NCBI GenBank assembly: GCA_035528715.1
Contig: DATKYB010000044.1
Coordinates: 1-37,523 of the forward strand
Direction of reading: 5' to 3'
DNA: 37,523 nt
Source: Nitrospinota bacterium
Lineage (GTDB): Bacteria > JADFOP01 > DATKYB01
The position numbers and the translations under genes are program-made. Every line of letters begins with the position of its first letter. Within the stretch, counting starts at the first letter, position 1. Below are positions 6,840-14,757 of the stretch, one piece after another. Under the pieces are notes generated by a model, which did not search any database, was not told the origin of the DNA, and worked only from the letters and a program-made list of their open reading frames with translations.

Positions 6840-7083
6840 TCCCCCTTTTGTTTTTTAGGAATTTTTCCTTGCAAAGATTCGCAAAGGAATTTTTCCTTTC
6901 TGTTTCTTAAACTCCCCCTTCTGCTTTTTAGGTTTATGCCGAGGGGAGCGAGGATAAAACGGTAAAAGGTGTTTGAGCGTAGCGAGTTTCTTTTACCGTC
7001 TGAGCGAGCGAGAGCAGAAGCCGTTAAAAAAAGCAGGGGGGCACCTTCTTTAGTTACCTTTCTTGGGTGAGCAAGAAAGGTAA
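6840..7083. repeat. intergenic cluster of direct and inverted repeats
   Basis: AGGAATTTTTCCTT occurs at 6857-6870 and 6885-6898. A CCCCCTTNTGNTTTTTAGG segment occurs at 6841-6859 and again near 6914-6932. ACGGTAAAAG (6959-6968) pairs perfectly with CTTTTACCGT (6990-6999), and TTACCTTTCTTG (7054-7065) with CAAGAAAGGTAA (7072-7083), loop 6 nt. The motif GAGCGNNGCGAG also recurs. The last palindrome resembles extragenic palindromes seen in many genomes. No credible gene lies in 6831-7258. Confidence 0.7.
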
Positions 7084-7156
7084 AAAGGATCGGTTAATCC
7101 GTTAAGAAAATCGAGGGAGCGTCCTTCCTTTTACTCTTAAAAGTTTTAAAATAAAG

Positions 7157-7186
7157 TTGAATGAATCATTTTTTATATTGTATAAT
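7157..7186 (+). promoter_or_regulatory. sigma-70-type promoter for the sensor kinase
   Basis: TTGAAT (7157-7162), 18-bp spacer, TATAAT (7181-7186), 73 bp before the kinase ATG. Confidence 0.5.
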
Positions 7187-7258
7187 AAAAAATAGATTGG
7201 CTATTTACATCAGACAATAATCCAGCTATTTTTTTCAACGAATTCGGGTCTCAGAACT

Positions 7259-8665
7259 ATGAGAGATTCTAAAGAGATTCCAATTCCTCTTCCCCGATTA
7301 GGACTTTATTTTCTCGCTTTGGTAGTTGTCTGGTCTCTAATCATGTCCTTATCGCTTTATTTGAATGTGATATCAATAAAAGGAGATGCTTTAAAGGCAG
7401 CGAGAATCCAGGCCCAAGAGACATTAAAGAAAGATATTACTTATCGATTATGGAATTCGATTCATTGCGGGGTTTATGTTCCTGTAACAGAAGAGACAGA
7501 GCCCAATCCTTATCTCTCAAGCCATCCTGAAAGAGACATTACCACTCCCTCTGGCAAGAAGCTTACATTAATGAACCCGGCTTATATGACACGACAGGTT
7601 CATGAGTTGGGAAGTAAAAAATATGGAATTTTAGGGCATATAACGAGCCTGAACCCGATCCGTCCCGCAAATGTCCCTGATTCTTGGGAGGCAAAGGCTA
7701 TAAAGGCTTTTGAACGAGGAAAGATTGAATTTTGTTCTGTAGCGGAAATAAATGGTAAACCACATATGCGTTATATGCTGCCGTTATTGACGGATAAAGC
7801 CTGTTTGCAGTGTCATGCCAAACAGGGATACAAAGAAGGTGATGTTCGGGGCGGAATCAGCGTTTCTATTCCAATGGAACCGCTTTGGAATATTGAACGG
7901 AAGCGTATCATTAAGTTAACTTGGGGTCATGTCCTCCTTTGGATAACAGGAATGTTCGGAATCCTTTTAGTGATGAATCGGATTAAAAGAAGCGAAAAGA
8001 AAAGAGTAAGGGCAGAACATCAGATTCAAAAATCTCTGAAAGAAAAGGAGCTTCTTCTCAGAGAGATTCATCACAGGGTCAGGAGCAATATGCAGATTAT
8101 CTCAAGCATTCTCAAGCTGCAAACCCTCTCTTCCAAAAACAAGGAGATTGCAGATGTCTTTAATAAATGTCAGACGCGTATTGAGAGCATGGCTCTTGTT
8201 CACTTTATGCTTTATCAAACAGAAGACCTCTCAGAGATCAACTTTAAGGACTATATAGAAGACCTATCTAAAGCTCTCTTTGATTCTTATAAAAAGAATA
8301 AACAAAAGATTTCTTTAAATATAAATGTTAAAAATGTTTTTCTCGATATTGATACGGCTATTCCTGTTGGTATTATTTTAAACGAGTTGATTACCAACTC
8401 TTTGAAACATGCTTTTAAAGAAGAAGAAAAAGAAGGTGAAATCAGTATATCCCTCTCTGAGGTTGATGAAGAGAGATTAGAATTGATTGTTAAGGACAAC
8501 GGCATCGGTCTTCCAGAAGATTTTGATTTGAAGAAAACAGATACCCTTGGTCTTCAGCTTGTTAATCTTCTTGGGGAGGACCAGATTAATGGAGAGGTAA
8601 AGATCATTAGGGATGGCGGAACAGAATTTCAGATAGTATTCAAAAGAACTAGGTTTAAGAAGTAA
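7259..8665 (+). CDS. haem-binding (DUF3365) sensor histidine kinase, HisKA_2 type
   Basis: 468 residues. Membrane helix 1 is at about 15-38. A periplasmic DUF3365/Tll0287-type sensor domain follows, with a c-type haem motif CLQCH (C182, C185, H186). Helix 2 is at about 222-240. A short linker leads to a HisKA_2 dimerisation domain with phospho-acceptor in EIHHRVRSN (H271) and an HATPase domain with N box (N375, NELITNS) and D413 (DNGIGLP). The expected stimulus is redox state or a small gas or ligand at the haem. HisKA_2 kinases are often orphans, and no response regulator is nearby. The ribosome-binding site is weak. Confidence 0.85.
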   Translation: MRDSKEIPIPLPRLGLYFLALVVVWSLIMSLSLYLNVISIKGDALKAARIQAQETLKKDITYRLWNSIHCGVYVPVTEETEPNPYLSSHPERDITTPSGKKLTLMNPAYMTRQVHELGSKKYGILGHITSLNPIRPANVPDSWEAKAIKAFERGKIEFCSVAEINGKPHMRYMLPLLTDKACLQCHAKQGYKEGDVRGGISVSIPMEPLWNIERKRIIKLTWGHVLLWITGMFGILLVMNRIKRSEKKRVRAEHQIQKSLKEKELLLREIHHRVRSNMQIISSILKLQTLSSKNKEIADVFNKCQTRIESMALVHFMLYQTEDLSEINFKDYIEDLSKALFDSYKKNKQKISLNINVKNVFLDIDTAIPVGIILNELITNSLKHAFKEEEKEGEISISLSEVDEERLELIVKDNGIGLPEDFDLKKTDTLGLQLVNLLGEDQINGEVKIIRDGGTEFQIVFKRTRFKK

Positions 8666-8705
8666 AGTATAATTTCGGCAGGGTGAGAAATGGCTCTGCC
8701 TCGGT

Positions 8706-8963
8706 TTAGACCTTCAATTCCTTAATGATATAGAATCGTAGGGGACATCTGCAGTAATATGCTGTTCCAAAAGATATGGAGAATGTGCACTCCCATGGAT
8801 TTTTTTCCAAACACTCAAGAAATGATTCAAGCCCAACATCTCTGGCTTCGCAGAGATTTTCAAACCCCGATTTGTAACAGATAAAATCTTTCGGGCATTC
8901 CATCCTGGCAATGATTTTTTCTATTCTTCTTTTTTGTTCTTTTTGCAGTTTAGTATATTTCAT
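8706..8963 (-). CDS. small cysteine-rich protein, unknown function
   Basis: 85 residues: a Lys/Arg-rich helical start (MKYTKLQKEQKRRIEKIIARM) and a Cys-rich body with the pattern CPKDFxCYKSGFENLCEA...CLEKNPWECTF...YYCRCPLR. The regular Cys pairs suggest a metal- or cluster-binding cytosolic protein. An in-frame ATG lies 8 codons upstream (8987), but the best ribosome-binding site (AGGGAGAG) lies between the two ATGs and favours 8963. It converges on the kinase gene. Similar short proteins are, from memory, common in anaerobic Desulfobacterota-like genomes, but no function is known. Confidence 0.65.
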   Translation of the reverse strand: MKYTKLQKEQKRRIEKIIARMECPKDFICYKSGFENLCEARDVGLESFLECLEKNPWECTFSISFGTAYYCRCPLRFYIIKELKV

Positions 8964-9009
8964 ATTTTGATTTCTCTCCCTGACCATTCTTTTATATAAA
9001 TTAGTTTAT

Positions 9010-9051
9010 CTTTAAAAGCCCCATATAGTTTTAAGTATGGGGCTTTTAAAG
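9010..9051. terminator. perfect 16-bp inverted repeat, possible terminator
   Basis: CTTTAAAAGCCCCATA (9010-9025) pairs perfectly with TATGGGGCTTTTAAAG (9036-9051) across a 10-nt loop. It is a strong hairpin, but neither side has a long trailing T run, so terminator function is uncertain. It lies upstream of the minus-strand Cys-rich gene and upstream of the plus-strand repeat protein. The rest of 8988-9290 is plain AT-rich DNA. Confidence 0.5.
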
Positions 9052-9208
9052 AAAGGAGGGAAAAGTTTTGGCGGCTTTTTTTCTCCTATATAAAATATAG
9101 TAAAAAAACAAGAATTTTAAAACTCGAAAAATTACCTGTTTTTCCCATAATTTTTACTAGTATTTCGAATCATAATATGACTTTTTAAAACTACAAATTT
9201 AGCCTCTA

Positions 9209-9231
9209 TTGACAGAATAATGTTTTTTATG
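9209..9231 (+). promoter_or_regulatory. -35 promoter element for the repeat protein
   Basis: TTGACA at 9209-9214 followed by AT-rich DNA; the -10 is ambiguous. About 75 bp before the ATG at 9291. Confidence 0.35.
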
Positions 9232-9290
9232 AATATTTATAACAGGGATACATGGTATATTTGATTTAATATCAAGAGGAAAGTGATGAA

Positions 9291-9560
9291 ATGAAAAAAA
9301 TCTTTTTCGCGGTCATTCTTTTCTCTTTCATTTCGACTTCCACTGTTTTTTGCTGGGAAGATGAAGAAGCTGATAAAAGTGGCAATATAATAGTCTATGA
9401 TCCGAAGGGTCATATTCAATGGGGTCATGTTGGTAGTGGCGGCAATATGATAATACACGATCCGAAGGGTGATACGAAATGGGGGCATGTTGACAGGAAC
9501 GGCAATATCATAATGCAAGATAAAAAGGGTAGTATTAAAAGGGGTTATATGAAAAAGTAA
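9291..9560 (+). CDS. secreted protein with three 20-residue tandem repeats
   Basis: 89 residues. A signal peptide (MKKIFFAVILFSFISTSTVFC, probably cleaved near residue 22) precedes three consecutive repeats of about 20 residues with consensus GNIIxxDPKGxIxWGHVxx. The DNA repeat period is 60 bp. The third repeat has diverged (DKKGSIKRGY) and closes the protein. A Cys lies at the end of the signal region, but no convincing lipobox is seen. AGAGGA stands 10 nt before the ATG. The G-N-I pattern with a DPKG turn suggests a small β-structure. No family recognised. Confidence 0.7.
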   Translation: MKKIFFAVILFSFISTSTVFCWEDEEADKSGNIIVYDPKGHIQWGHVGSGGNMIIHDPKGDTKWGHVDRNGNIIMQDKKGSIKRGYMKK

Positions 9561-9655
9561 TGGTGATATAAATTTTCAATCCTTAAGAAATCCATCATTC
9601 CTTTCACTGTGCCCATCGAAGTCAGATGCTATCCAATTACCTTTATCTCAATAGC

Positions 9656-10123
9656 TTAGAGCTTATCAAAAATCTGCCTATTTTTCTCCAAGATCGGTAA
9701 AAGCTCTTTGTCCTCCTTTAAGGAGTGTCTGAGAAGATTATCTCTTATGGTCCGTCCTGCAACATTGAGCCTTTTATTTGTCTCTTCGTCAAGAGGGATA
9801 GTATTTTCAGAAACTATCTTTCTGAATTCTTCTAATTCTTTCAATATAATCCCGTGTTCCCTCTGCAATTCTAAAATCAATTTTACTGATTCTAGCGTGG
9901 GGGATTCTAAGAGGATAGGGGGGAAAATTTTCTTTTCTTCGAATTCAAAGTGGCTAATGACACTGCGTTCGAAAAAGTCTTCAATTCGTTTGATATTGGT
10001 CCAGCCTTCCTCTTCCAATAGAATGCCCAGGAGCTCTTCAAGGTTCTCTAAGTGTTCTGAAACCTCACTATGATCCTTAATAAGTCTTTTCAATGGGTCG
10101 ACCCACTCATCTGTTCGGCTCAT
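9656..10123 (-). CDS. hemerythrin HHE-domain protein
   Basis: 155 residues forming a four-helix bundle with the di-iron ligand set of the HHE family: H18 (KDH), H58 and E62 (ISHFEFEE), H90 (REHG), H133 and E137 (RHSLKEDKE). It is cytosolic, and likely binds O2 or NO, or stores iron; in anaerobes such proteins commonly protect against oxygen and nitrosative stress. AAGGAG stands 7 nt before the ATG. Monocistronic by layout. Confidence 0.85.
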   Translation of the reverse strand: MSRTDEWVDPLKRLIKDHSEVSEHLENLEELLGILLEEEGWTNIKRIEDFFERSVISHFEFEEKKIFPPILLESPTLESVKLILELQREHGIILKELEEFRKIVSENTIPLDEETNKRLNVAGRTIRDNLLRHSLKEDKELLPILEKNRQIFDKL

Positions 10124-10207
10124 AACAGATCTCCTTTATTCTTTCATTTTGGATACTTATCCCCAATTATTTATAGAAAATGAAGAGATATTTTCAGTGA
10201 AACTTTC

Positions 10208-10729
10208 TTACCATTGAATCCCTTTTGACTTTAAATAATTCTGTGATGGTCTATAGTTCAATCTGGCAGCAGCTTTAAAGTCATTAATCGCCTTCTCTTG
10301 TTTACCCAGTTTTTCATAGGCAAGGGCCCGGTTATGATAGGGCCAAGTAAAATTCGGCTCTAACTCTAGGGTTTTGGTAAAATCATTAATAGCCAGTTGA
10401 TATTTACCTATTATCCCATAAACAAGTCCTCGGTGATAATGAGCTAATGTATTTTTTGGGTTTAACTCTATGGCCTTTGAATAGTCATAAATAGCCAGTT
10501 GATATTTACTCAGTTTTTGATAAGCAAGCCCTCGGTTATTATAAGAAAATTCAAATTCAGGGTCTCTTTTTATGGACTTTGTATAAGCCACAATGGCTTC
10601 TTCGTAATTGCCTCCTAAATACAATTCATTACCCTTCTCATTCCAGTATTTAGCACTATCGGCAAAGGTTGTGCAGGGAGTTATCAATAAAGAAATGAAA
10701 GCAATCAGTGCGAATATTAACCTTTTCAT
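10208..10729 (-). CDS. exported TPR-repeat protein
   Basis: 173 residues: a signal peptide (MKRLIFALIAFISLLITPCTTFA), then four tetratricopeptide repeats (W-N-x-x-G-N-x-x-Y, Y-N-N-R-G-L-A-Y, Y-H-R-G-L-V-Y, Y-H-N-R-A-L-A-Y), each followed by the helix-B pattern A-I-x-D-F/Y-x-K-A. A protein-binding scaffold acting outside the cytoplasm. The ATG overlaps the TGA of the upstream XRE gene (ATGA), so the two are translationally coupled. Confidence 0.8.
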   Translation of the reverse strand: MKRLIFALIAFISLLITPCTTFADSAKYWNEKGNELYLGGNYEEAIVAYTKSIKRDPEFEFSYNNRGLAYQKLSKYQLAIYDYSKAIELNPKNTLAHYHRGLVYGIIGKYQLAINDFTKTLELEPNFTWPYHNRALAYEKLGKQEKAINDFKAAARLNYRPSQNYLKSKGIQW

Positions 10730-10908
10730 TTTTTTATCTCCTTACCCTCTAAATATTTAAGGGCTAATTTAAGGAATGGAGGTAGATTTTTCATCATACC
10801 TCTTTCCCATCTGCTAACAGTCATCACATCTACCCCTAAGACTTTGGCAAGATTGACTTGACTATAGCTGTTTTTTTTTCTCCATAATTTTAGCTGCTTT
10901 GGAGTCAT
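10726..10908 (-). CDS. small XRE-family helix-turn-helix protein
   Basis: 60 residues, essentially one Cro/CI-type DNA-binding domain: YSQVNLAKVLGVDVMTVSRWERG is the helix-turn-helix with the typical SRWERG recognition helix end. It has no effector domain, so it probably acts as a simple repressor, perhaps of its own two-gene operon. It is coupled by a 4-bp stop/start overlap to the exported TPR protein. A regulator joined to a secreted TPR protein is unusual. Confidence 0.8.
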   Translation of the reverse strand: MTPKQLKLWRKKNSYSQVNLAKVLGVDVMTVSRWERGMMKNLPPFLKLALKYLEGKEIKK

Positions 10909-11049
10909 GCAAATATTCTATACGAATTGCCTATATAAGTCAATTCTTTTCAAAAATTATTTCTGTTTCTTTGTTTCGATTTAAACATCTCAATTCTATC
11001 CAGCCTTATTCCATATAGCTTAATGTTTAATTCTCATAGGCAATTTTTA

Positions 11050-11165
11050 ACCTATGATAAATCTTAACTATCTTCACAAAACAGTTATCATTTTTCTATC
11101 CCTTTGAAACTAAAAGATTAATCAATTGTTCTCTTCAATTGCTCTTTTGGAATAAATATTGCTCA
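11050..11165 (+). promoter_or_regulatory. duplicated upstream region, copy 1, with sigma-54-like site
   Basis: Contains AACCTATGATAAA, CTATCCCTTTGAAACTAAAAG, CTCTTCAATTG and TTGGAATAAATATTGCT in this order; the same blocks recur at 15441-15550. The last block has GG (11149-11150), 10 bp, GC (11161-11162), the -24/-12 spacing of sigma-54 promoters. It precedes the GAF remnant by about 75 bp. The rest of 10909-11239 shows no gene. Confidence 0.45.
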
Positions 11166-11239
11166 AAGATTTCAACAAAGGGGGTTAGATAAATAAAAGT
11201 AATCTAAACATCATGATAAAGGATAAGTGAATAGGTACG

Positions 11240-11422
11240 ATGAATATCTATCCGAAGCAGCCGAGAAGATTTGCAGAAAAAGATATGGAGGTCTTGTCTT
11301 CCTTTTTTGATCAAGCTGCCAGGGCTCGTGTGAGAGCCAATCTTTTCAGAGAACTAGAAAAAGAAATTACTGAGATAAAAAAGACAGATTTGCAGATGAA
11401 GACATCCCTAAGAGAAAAATGA
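11240..11422 (+). pseudogene. C-terminal remnant of a GAF-domain protein
   Basis: 60 codons reading MNIYPKQPRRFAEKDMEVLS and then FFDQAARARVRANLFRELEK. This matches the last strand and helix of a GAF sensor domain plus the following linker. The N-terminal four-fifths of the domain is missing: an in-frame TGA stands just upstream. No ribosome-binding site is evident. It is best read as a gene remnant left by deletion or recombination, perhaps linked to the duplicated upstream region it follows. Confidence 0.6.
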
Positions 11423-11586
11423 CTCACTATAATACAATGAGTTAAATTCCTTACCATCCATAACATTATTTTCTTTTTTTTGAACAATCCCGATCAGTAA
11501 TTTCAAACGTAAGGGAGAATAAGGGGGTTAATTTCTAAATTAAATCTTTAATTCTTGACAATGTAATTTAAAAATTTTATATTTTT

Positions 11587-11739
11587 AAAAAAGACCCTGT
11601 CGTGTTCGTGATAAGAGGTTTTTCAAAAACTAACACTAAAGAAAAGGGACCTTTACTCTTCCAAGTTTTAGGTCGCCACTTGGTAAGAAAAAGTTCACTG
11701 CAAAAATCTTAAACACGGCATTAAGATGGGGTCTTTTTT
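11587..11739. repeat. 153-bp MITE-like element or large hairpin
   Basis: AAAAAAGACCC (11587-11597) is mirrored by GGGTCTTTTTT (11729-11739). Just inside, GTCGTGTT and AACACGGC are also nearly complementary. The interior carries no open frame of note. Size and terminal inverted repeats suit a non-autonomous IS derivative; no clear target duplication is seen. It lies just beyond the stop of the minus-strand operon ending at 11753, so a termination role is possible. Confidence 0.45.
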
Positions 11740-11752
11740 AATGGTTTAAAAT

Positions 11753-12157
11753 TTACATTATCTTATGTCCATATTCTTTCTCTACCATCTGGATTACCTC
11801 TGCGACTGAGAGTCCATCTTTTAGCTTCTTATTTATAAATCCTTTTTCCTCCAGGGCTCCCCGAGGCATATCGCAGCTACATTCAATCAGGGGAAGTTCT
11901 CCGCAACCACCACATGCACATTTGAAATTCGATGCGACTAACCAGGCTTGACTCCCGAGCGATCCATCACCTGCTGACGATGTTTGATAGATATTTCTGC
12001 TATATCTCGGAGCCTGATCCGAGAAGAAGGTTACTTTAACAGTAAGCCCCACTGAAAAGATGATTGCGATAACAGCTGCAATCATCCAGTAAGAGGGTTG
12101 GGACCTTCTTGAACTCAGTTTCGGTTGAGAAGTATTTCTTTTTTCTTTATTTGACAT
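11753..12157 (-). CDS. membrane-anchored CxCxxCG protein of the iron-ABC operon
   Basis: 134 residues: a charged N-terminus, one membrane helix (WMIAAVIAIIFSVGLTVKV), a linker, then a Cys-rich domain FKCACGGCGELPLIECSCDM followed by a helical tail. The Cys pattern resembles CcmH- and PCYCGC-type thiol or metal-binding domains on the outer face of the membrane. An upstream TTG at 12163 is in frame, but AAAGGA fits ATG 12157 better. It is the last gene of an operon with DUF2318, a permease and an ATPase. Likely role: handling metal or redox-active Cys at the transporter. Confidence 0.65.
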   Translation of the reverse strand: MSNKEKRNTSQPKLSSRRSQPSYWMIAAVIAIIFSVGLTVKVTFFSDQAPRYSRNIYQTSSAGDGSLGSQAWLVASNFKCACGGCGELPLIECSCDMPRGALEEKGFINKKLKDGLSVAEVIQMVEKEYGHKIM

Positions 12158-12205
12158 ATACAAAATCCTTTTCTGGGTATGATTACCCTCTTTTTAAAAA
12201 AATAT

Positions 12206-12880
12206 TCAGTTCTTTTCTATTAAGAGACCATCGGACAAATGTAATATCCTCTGGGTATATCTAGCGCATTGGAGGTTATGAGTAACCATAATGATTGTCA
12301 TTCCGGCTAAATTGAGTTTTTGCAGCAACTTCATAATTTCTCCTGTGGTTTTTGAATCAAGATTTCCGGTTGGCTCATCAGCCAAAAGTATAGGAGGTTC
12401 ATTTACAATTGCACGGGCAATTGCTACTCTTTCCTTTTCTCCCCCTGAGAGCTGATTCGGCAAACGATTCATCTTATTTCTAAGCCCCACGCTGATAAGG
12501 GCCTCTTCAGCCATGCGCCGTTTTTTCTTCCTGCTCATTTTTACTGTGGAGAGTGGAAGCATAACATTTTCTGCAACTGTCAGGTAGGGCATAAGATGGA
12601 AGCTCTGAAAAACAAATCCAAGAAACTCTCTCCTAAAATCTGCTTGTTGCTCCTGCTTAAGATTGTAAACGTCAATTTCGTCAACCATGTATTTGCCAAA
12701 AGTGGGATTATTGATGGCTCCCATCATGGAAAGAAGTGTCGATTTGCCAGATCCTGATTCTCCCATAACACCGACAAATTCACCTGCTTTGATCTGAAAG
12801 CTAATTCCGCGGACAGCCATTACTTCAGAGTGTCCGCTTCCATATTGTTTGATAAGATTTTCGGCTAAGATATAACTCAT
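12206..12880 (-). CDS. ABC transporter ATPase (MacB/LolD type)
   Basis: 224 residues with a complete nucleotide-binding domain: Walker A GESGSGKST (40-48), Q loop, signature LSGGE (144-148), Walker B ILLADEP (164-170), H loop (VTHN). Length and TGNLDS motif match LolD/MacB-type ATPases that pair with FtsX-type permeases. AGGAGG precedes the ATG, and the permease gene ends 10 bp upstream. It is the energy subunit of the adjacent permease. Confidence 0.9.
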   Translation of the reverse strand: MSYILAENLIKQYGSGHSEVMAVRGISFQIKAGEFVGVMGESGSGKSTLLSMMGAINNPTFGKYMVDEIDVYNLKQEQQADFRREFLGFVFQSFHLMPYLTVAENVMLPLSTVKMSRKKKRRMAEEALISVGLRNKMNRLPNQLSGGEKERVAIARAIVNEPPILLADEPTGNLDSKTTGEIMKLLQKLNLAGMTIIMVTHNLQCARYTQRILHLSDGLLIEKN

Positions 12881-12890
12881 GATATACCTC

Positions 12891-14048
12891 CTAAAGAGCT
12901 CTCAGGGCCTCGTTCGGATCGAGTCGTGCTGCCAGAAGGGCTGGATACATACTCGAAATAAGTCCGAGGAGAAACGAAAGAGCAAATGCCCAAACTGCTA
13001 AATAGAAGTTCAAGGGAACAGATACAGCATGGCTTTCAATAAAAAATCGAAGCGCAATCTTTGTTACCCCGAAACCTAAAAAGTAACCGACTATTCCGGC
13101 TATTCCAGAAATAATCGCGGCCTCAAAAAGTACAATTCGAATAATGTGACTCTTACGAAAGCCGATGGCTCGAAAGATCCCAATTTCTTCAGTTCTTTCC
13201 CTTATACTTCCCATCATGGTAACCAAGACAACCAAGCTTCCGACCAGAAGAACCACGGCGGAAATGCCGTAGGAGAATCTTCTAAACTGTGACAGAGTTT
13301 CCATACGGCCTTTTACAACTTGCTGAATAGCCATTACCTTGGCACCGGGAAGGGCATGGGAAAGCTGTTTCACCATTTCAGGTATGGGACAGGCCTGACA
13401 AAGTGCTGCAACCTCAGCCATTGAAATTAGCCCTTCCTTTCCCAGTAGTTTTTGGGCTGTTGAAAGATGAGCAAAGATCAGGTGGTCGTCCTGAGAACCG
13501 GTAGGGTGAAGAATACCTGAAACCATGAGCTTTTGGCCTTTTATTTCTAACTGGCTTCCCATTCCCAAGTTTAGAATACGAGCTGCCTCAGTTCCTAAAA
13601 GAACTCCGTTTTTATCTGGTAGCGATCCCTTAAAGTTCCACCATGGCTTTAAGATTCTTGTGGCTTTGAAATCAACACCTGCCAGCAGAACCCTGTGATT
13701 ATCCATATGGATTACTCCTAAAACCAATGGGCCCAGTGCAGCGATATTACTGGCATTTTTGATCGACTGCACTCGTGATAGTTCTTTTTCACGAATTTCC
13801 TGCATGTCGAATGAAACGCCCCCAAGAGAAAGACCGCCGTAAGTAAGGGTTAGGTTTTCAGATTTGGGAACAATCAGGATGTTAGCCCCGTATTTTTCGA
13901 GCTTATGATTAATGTCGCTTGTCATCGCCTCAATAAAGCTGATAATAAAGACTACTGTTGAGACACCGATCAGAAGTCCAGCAAGAACAAAAAAGGCCTT
14001 GGCCTTGCGGCGTATCAGGTTTCGAAAAGCAATTTCTTTAAGTGTCAT
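12891..14048 (-). CDS. FtsX/MacB-type ABC permease
   Basis: 385 residues: N-terminal helix (about 19-39), a large extracytoplasmic domain (about 40-260) and three C-terminal helices, with the FtsX-family signature EEIGIFRAIGF (about 288-298) before the last helices. The extracytoplasmic part contains CQACP (residues near 223), unusual for simple MacB proteins and possibly metal- or thiol-related. It starts 2 nt after the DUF2318 gene stop, so tightly coupled. Homologues occur in P19/Fet-type iron-uptake loci. Confidence 0.85.
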   Translation of the reverse strand: MTLKEIAFRNLIRRKAKAFFVLAGLLIGVSTVVFIISFIEAMTSDINHKLEKYGANILIVPKSENLTLTYGGLSLGGVSFDMQEIREKELSRVQSIKNASNIAALGPLVLGVIHMDNHRVLLAGVDFKATRILKPWWNFKGSLPDKNGVLLGTEAARILNLGMGSQLEIKGQKLMVSGILHPTGSQDDHLIFAHLSTAQKLLGKEGLISMAEVAALCQACPIPEMVKQLSHALPGAKVMAIQQVVKGRMETLSQFRRFSYGISAVVLLVGSLVVLVTMMGSIRERTEEIGIFRAIGFRKSHIIRIVLFEAAIISGIAGIVGYFLGFGVTKIALRFFIESHAVSVPLNFYLAVWAFALSFLLGLISSMYPALLAARLDPNEALRAL

Positions 14049-14050
14049 TT

Positions 14051-14614
14051 TTATGCCCTTCCCGAAAAATCAAAATACTGTTTTCCATCGATGATGTCTT
14101 TAACCTGAATGACCACGTTACCGTTATCAACTTTTCTCTTCAACGGAGCAGGGTTACATCCCCCTTGGACAACGTTAACAAGAACTGAAGCGAATCTGCG
14201 GCCACAGTTCCTGCATACCATGTAATCTCCGCTCTGGTAGTATCCTTTGCCTTCAGGCCAGCAAACATCGCAGGCGTCAAAAGCTGCACGAATGATATTG
14301 TCAGAACTTTTCAGAATAAAATACTTGATCGTGATGTTGCCATGCTTGTATTCGAAATGCCTTGCTTTACCATCATCGAAAAAACTTACAGGGTATATAA
14401 GCTCGGAAACACTACTCGCTGTCGAAAATTTTTCTGTCACGGCGTATTTATCTTTAGCTTTGCCCATGATAACAAAGAAGAGAGTGCCAACCAGCAAGAC
14501 TGCACAGATTATTGTAACAAAGAGGGAAGACCTGCTTTTTTTGTCGTTTCTGAGTACCGCAGCCTTTTTGGCTGCGTTCTTATCAAGGTTTTTTTTCTTT
14601 TTATTCTTGGACAT
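14051..14614 (-). CDS. DUF2318 membrane protein, probable iron handling
   Basis: 187 residues: a basic cytoplasmic start (MSKNKKKKNLDKNAAKKAA), one membrane helix (about 29-50) and an extracytoplasmic domain with the DUF2318 Cys signature: CDVCWP, then CRNCGRRF, then GGCNPAPL. Family members accompany FTR1, P19 and FtsX-type ABC genes in iron-uptake loci such as the Campylobacter p19 cluster, and are thought to bind iron or an Fe-S or haem group. First gene of the four-gene operon. GAGGA stands 8 nt before the ATG. Confidence 0.8.
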   Translation of the reverse strand: MSKNKKKKNLDKNAAKKAAVLRNDKKSRSSLFVTIICAVLLVGTLFFVIMGKAKDKYAVTEKFSTASSVSELIYPVSFFDDGKARHFEYKHGNITIKYFILKSSDNIIRAAFDACDVCWPEGKGYYQSGDYMVCRNCGRRFASVLVNVVQGGCNPAPLKRKVDNGNVVIQVKDIIDGKQYFDFSGRA

Positions 14615-14757
14615 AAAATATTCCTCATTTAATTGTTTGGATTTATCATTAAGAATTTAGGATTCAGACTAACAATAACCCCTAGTTAAAAGAATTCTAG
14701 CTAAATCAAAAGAATACCTCGTGTGGCTAAAGTTTTTTTAGAAATTTATTAAAAGAA

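Noticed and set aside
9237-9518. 93-codon minus-strand frame over the repeat protein
   Set aside because: Mirror of the tandem repeats; the plus strand has the signal peptide and ribosome-binding site.
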